Assembly (NCBI GenBank): GCA_902464965.1
Contig: CABQLI010000086.1
Location: 1 to 7,587 of the forward strand
From: an uncultured Collinsella sp.
Lineage (GTDB): Bacteria; Actinomycetota; Coriobacteriia; Coriobacteriales; Coriobacteriaceae
DNA length: 7,587 nt
Direction: 5' to 3'
Below the pieces are notes generated by a model. That model searched no databases and was not told the origin of the DNA. It saw nothing but the letters and a program-made list of their open reading frames with translations. Below are positions 6,065 through 7,587 of this stretch, piece by piece. Within the stretch, counting starts at the first letter, position 1. Every line of letters begins with the position of its first letter. Both the position numbers and the translations under genes were made by a program.

Positions 6065-6781
6065 ATGCTGCGTGCGATGATTGTGGATGATGAGGCGCCG
6101 GCTCGCTCGGAGCTTCGCTTCCTGCTCGAGCAAACGGGCAAGATCGGCACGATCACGGAGGCGTCGAGCGTCCGCTCCGCCATCGAGATGCTTATGGAAA
6201 GTCGCGTGGATGTCGTGTTTCTCGATATCTCGATGCCCGGTGCCTCGGGCCTGCAACTTGCCGAGGCGCTGCATAAGCTCAAAAATCCGCCGGCGATCGT
6301 GTTTGTGACTGCGTATAGTGACCATGCGGTCGAGGCATTCGACGTGGATGCCGTCGATTATCTGATGAAGCCGGTCGAGGAAGCTCGCTTGGATCGCGCG
6401 ATCGAGAAGGTCATGCAACGCGCCAAGCCGGTTACGGACAGCAAGGTGACCATCGAGCGTATCCCGGTGGAAAAGGGCGGCCGCAAGGTGCTCATTCCCG
6501 TGGACGACATTCGCTTTATCATGGCCAAGGACGATTACTCCTGCATCTATACCGTCGATGATCGCTTTTTGTCGACGACCTCGCTGGCGCAGTTTGAGGC
6601 TAAGCTCTGCGATTTTGGCTTCTTCCGTGTTCACCGCCGCTATATCGTCAACTTGGCGTGCGTTACGGACGTCGAGACGGTGCCCTCGGGCGCCATCCAG
6701 CTGGGCATTACGGGCGTCGACGAACGCGTGCCGGTTTCGCGCCGCCGCGTCGTGCCGCTCAAGAAGGCTCTGAGTCTCTAG
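6065..6781 (+). CDS. LytTR-family response regulator RR2
   Basis: A 238-residue regulator. The receiver domain (residues about 3-118) shows D8-D9, phosphoacceptor D54 in VFLDISMPG, T82 and K102 in LMKPVEEARL. The LytTR DNA-binding domain (about 132-237) shows KVLIPVDDIRFIMAKDD, FFRVHRRYIVNL and RVPVSRRR. It is the likely output of HK2, 72 bases upstream. The ATG at 6065 is chosen because GAAAGG (6049-6054) lies 10 bases before it and the protein then starts right at the first beta strand, as expected for receivers; an in-frame TTG at 6044 would add seven unconserved residues and has no Shine-Dalgarno. Similar to RR1 over its whole length, with differences in the linker and in the LytTR residues following the conserved KDD/RAD position, so the two may bind different sites. 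An intrinsic terminator follows within 10 bases. Confidence 0.95.
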   Translation: MLRAMIVDDEAPARSELRFLLEQTGKIGTITEASSVRSAIEMLMESRVDVVFLDISMPGASGLQLAEALHKLKNPPAIVFVTAYSDHAVEAFDVDAVDYLMKPVEEARLDRAIEKVMQRAKPVTDSKVTIERIPVEKGGRKVLIPVDDIRFIMAKDDYSCIYTVDDRFLSTTSLAQFEAKLCDFGFFRVHRRYIVNLACVTDVETVPSGAIQLGITGVDERVPVSRRRVVPLKKALSL

Positions 6782-6787
6782 CACACT

Positions 6788-6837
6788 GGCCCCGCAGCCC
6801 TGTAGACCCATCGTCTGCGGAGCCGTGGGGCCTTTTT
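6788..6837 (+). terminator. Intrinsic terminator of the GT-HK2-RR2 operon
   Basis: GGCCCC (6788-6793) pairs with GGGGCC (6827-6832), directly followed by TTTTT (6833-6837). An inner GCAG/CTGC stem (6794-6797 with 6815-6818) extends the structure. It begins 6 bases after the RR2 stop codon. Confidence 0.8.
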
Positions 6838-6876
6838 GTATGTATCTGCCGAATCGTTTTTTGCGGAAGGGATCCC

Positions 6877-7344
6877 ATGAACAGTGCAAGCGCCAAGCGT
6901 ATCGACATCATCTCGGACACCCACGGCTATCTTTCGCCTGCGCTCCTGGATGAGCTTGAGGGCGCAGACCTGATTATCCACGCCGGCGACCTCACGTCAG
7001 AGATGGACTACGAGCACCTATGCACCATCGCCCCCGTGCGGGCCGTACTGGGCAACAACGATTACTACCGCGACTACGGTCCCGATGTAGACCGTCTTGC
7101 GCTCTTTACCTACGAAGGCCTCAAATTCGCCGTAGCCCACTACCGCGAAGACCTTCCGGTGGGATCCGTAGACGTAGCCATCAACGGCCACACCCACGTA
7201 ACCAAAGAAGCCCAAGTGGGCCGTTGCTTAGTCCTCAACCCGGGCAGCGCCAGCTACCCCAGAGGCACCCGAGGCCCCACCATGGCCAGAATGCTCGTCA
7301 AAGACGGCAAGATCATAAGCACCAAGTTTATTGACCTAAACTAA
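6877..7344 (+). CDS. YfcE/MJ0936-type metallophosphoesterase (predicted phosphodiesterase)
   Basis: A 155-residue calcineurin-like phosphoesterase of the small YfcE/MJ0936 group, near that family's usual length. Metal-binding motifs appear in order: D14xH16 in SDTHG, D38 in HAGDL, the GNND block (59-62), H88 in VAHY, and GHTH (104-107, H105 and H107). These build a two-metal site that hydrolyses phosphodiester bonds; family members act on artificial substrates and their natural substrate is mostly unknown. H88 is followed by Y instead of the common G. ATG 6877 is preceded by GGAAGGGA (6865-6872); longer in-frame extensions into RR2 and across the terminator are not credible. It starts 39 bases after the RR2 terminator, so it may depend on readthrough or on a promoter I cannot identify. 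The 3' half uses more A-ending codons (GAA, GTA, AAA, AGA) than the 5' half. Confidence 0.92.
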   Translation: MNSASAKRIDIISDTHGYLSPALLDELEGADLIIHAGDLTSEMDYEHLCTIAPVRAVLGNNDYYRDYGPDVDRLALFTYEGLKFAVAHYREDLPVGSVDVAINGHTHVTKEAQVGRCLVLNPGSASYPRGTRGPTMARMLVKDGKIISTKFIDLN

Positions 7345-7351
7345 CCGCAAC

Positions 7352-7386
7352 AAAAACGGGGGATGCAAGCCGCATCTCCCGTTTTT
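7352..7386. terminator. Strong symmetric (bidirectional) intrinsic terminator
   Basis: AAAAACGGGGGATGC (7352-7366) pairs with GCATCTCCCGTTTTT (7372-7386) over 15 positions, including one G-U wobble and an A-tract opposite a T-tract, around the 5-base loop AAGCC. It starts 7 bases after the phosphodiesterase stop. Because the A- and T-tracts flank the stem symmetrically, it can end transcripts from either side. Confidence 0.9.
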
Positions 7387-7388
7387 CT

Positions 7389-7568
7389 TTAAGCCAAAGG
7401 CCAAAGTTCAACAAGATCCATCAGACCAACCCCGCCGAGGAGCACGCGGGCTAGCCGCGCAGCGGCGCACGCCCGCAAAACTGGTTGAACAAAGTGACGA
7501 CAGGAAGGGTCTCCGGGGCTGGGACGCGGGTTAAGTTTGTCGCGAGTTCCGCACGCAAAGGAAAGCAC
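7389..7568 (-). other. 59-codon minus-strand open frame, doubtful gene
   Basis: Read on the minus strand, GTG at 7568 opens a frame of 59 codons ending with TAA at 7389-7391, only 2 bases from the bidirectional terminator. The peptide has basic and Cys-containing segments (SCRHFVQPV) and a hydrophobic end (VLLGGVGLMDLVELWPLA). GGAAAG lies 8 bases before the GTG. For a gene: the position relative to the terminator and the ribosome-site-like sequence. Against: short length, a GTG start inside a hairpin, and the frequency of chance open frames in GC-rich DNA. No family recognised. Confidence 0.2.
7406..7490 (+). other. Nested inverted repeats, candidate structured RNA or extragenic element
   Basis: Three perfect inverted repeats nest inside one another: GTTCAAC (7406-7412) with GTTGAAC (7484-7490), GCGGGC (7446-7451) with GCCCGC (7471-7476), and GCCGC (7454-7458) with GCGGC (7462-7466). 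They lie after the strong terminator in a stretch without a convincing gene. The arrangement would fold into a long branched hairpin in RNA from either strand. The outer pair is far from the inner ones, so chance pairing in GC-rich DNA is possible. I recognise no known RNA family. Confidence 0.35.
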
Positions 7569-7582
7569 TTAATGTGCTTTCC
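7560..7582. terminator. Perfect 9-bp hairpin at the window edge, possible terminator
   Basis: GGAAAGCAC (7560-7568) and GTGCTTTCC (7574-7582) flank the 5-base loop TTAAT. The + strand tail is GTCTT before the window ends, so a fuller T-run could follow outside. On the minus strand the tail is TTTGCG, a poor terminator tail. It is either a + strand terminator or part of a dispersed extragenic element. Confidence 0.45.
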
Positions 7583-7587
7583 GTCTT

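Noticed and set aside
6658..6876. N-terminal extension of the phosphodiesterase reading frame back into RR2
   Set aside because: The extension overlaps the RR2 coding sequence in another frame and crosses an intrinsic terminator. The domain starts right after ATG 6877, which has a good ribosome site.
6002..6889. 295-codon minus-strand open frame over RR2
   Set aside because: It is antisense to a clear LytTR regulator and its terminator. Its composition (His, Arg, Asp) is that of a shadow frame, with no recognisable domain.
7495..7545. Possible known ncRNA such as SRP RNA, RNase P RNA or tmRNA in the last 100 bases
   Set aside because: The purine-rich GGAAGGGTCTCCGGGG segment recalls such RNAs only superficially. 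The conserved SRP tetraloop region, RNase P core and tmRNA acceptor end are not present.

Overview
The window looks like chromosomal DNA of a high-GC member of the Coriobacteriia (Actinomycetota), most plausibly Collinsella or a close relative. This rests on the strong G/C-ending codon bias, the LytS/LytTR regulatory style, and the gene assortment (a cytosolic zinc-PLC-like protein, a UMF1-type MFS protein, a YfcE-like phosphodiesterase). It is an inference from family resemblance, not a database result. All genes judged real lie on the + strand. There are no tRNA or rRNA genes, insertion sequences or CRISPR arrays.

Layout. Positions 1-122 hold the last 39 codons of a LytS-type histidine kinase (HK1), followed by its LytTR response regulator RR1 (161-895). 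A monocistronic-looking zinc-dependent phospholipase C-like gene follows (988-1932), then a 12-TM-type UMF1/Atg22-like MFS transporter (2034-3293). After a 171-base regulatory gap comes a second regulatory unit: a family 2-like glycosyltransferase (3465-4652) overlaps by 4 bases (ATGA) a complete LytS-type histidine kinase HK2 (4649-5992), followed by its LytTR regulator RR2 (6065-6781) and an intrinsic terminator (6788-6837). A short YfcE/MJ0936-type metallophosphoesterase (6877-7344) ends at a strong, symmetric, probably bidirectional terminator (7352-7386). The last 200 bases hold no convincing gene. They do hold nested inverted repeats, a 59-codon minus-strand open frame and a perfect 9-bp hairpin at the window edge.

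How the parts may work together. The two kinase/regulator pairs are clear paralogues: both kinase C-termini and both regulators align along their length. The window therefore carries a duplicated LytS/LytTR signalling module with the two copies separated by three genes. The second copy is translationally coupled to a cytosolic glycosyltransferase, which suggests that a surface-glycan function and the sensing system are produced together. The most interesting non-coding signals are the GT/HK2/RR2 leader (palindromic GCAAT/ATTGC elements, a -10 box, then a terminator-like hairpin before the start codon), the stem-loop between HK2 and RR2, and the structured 3' intergenic region.
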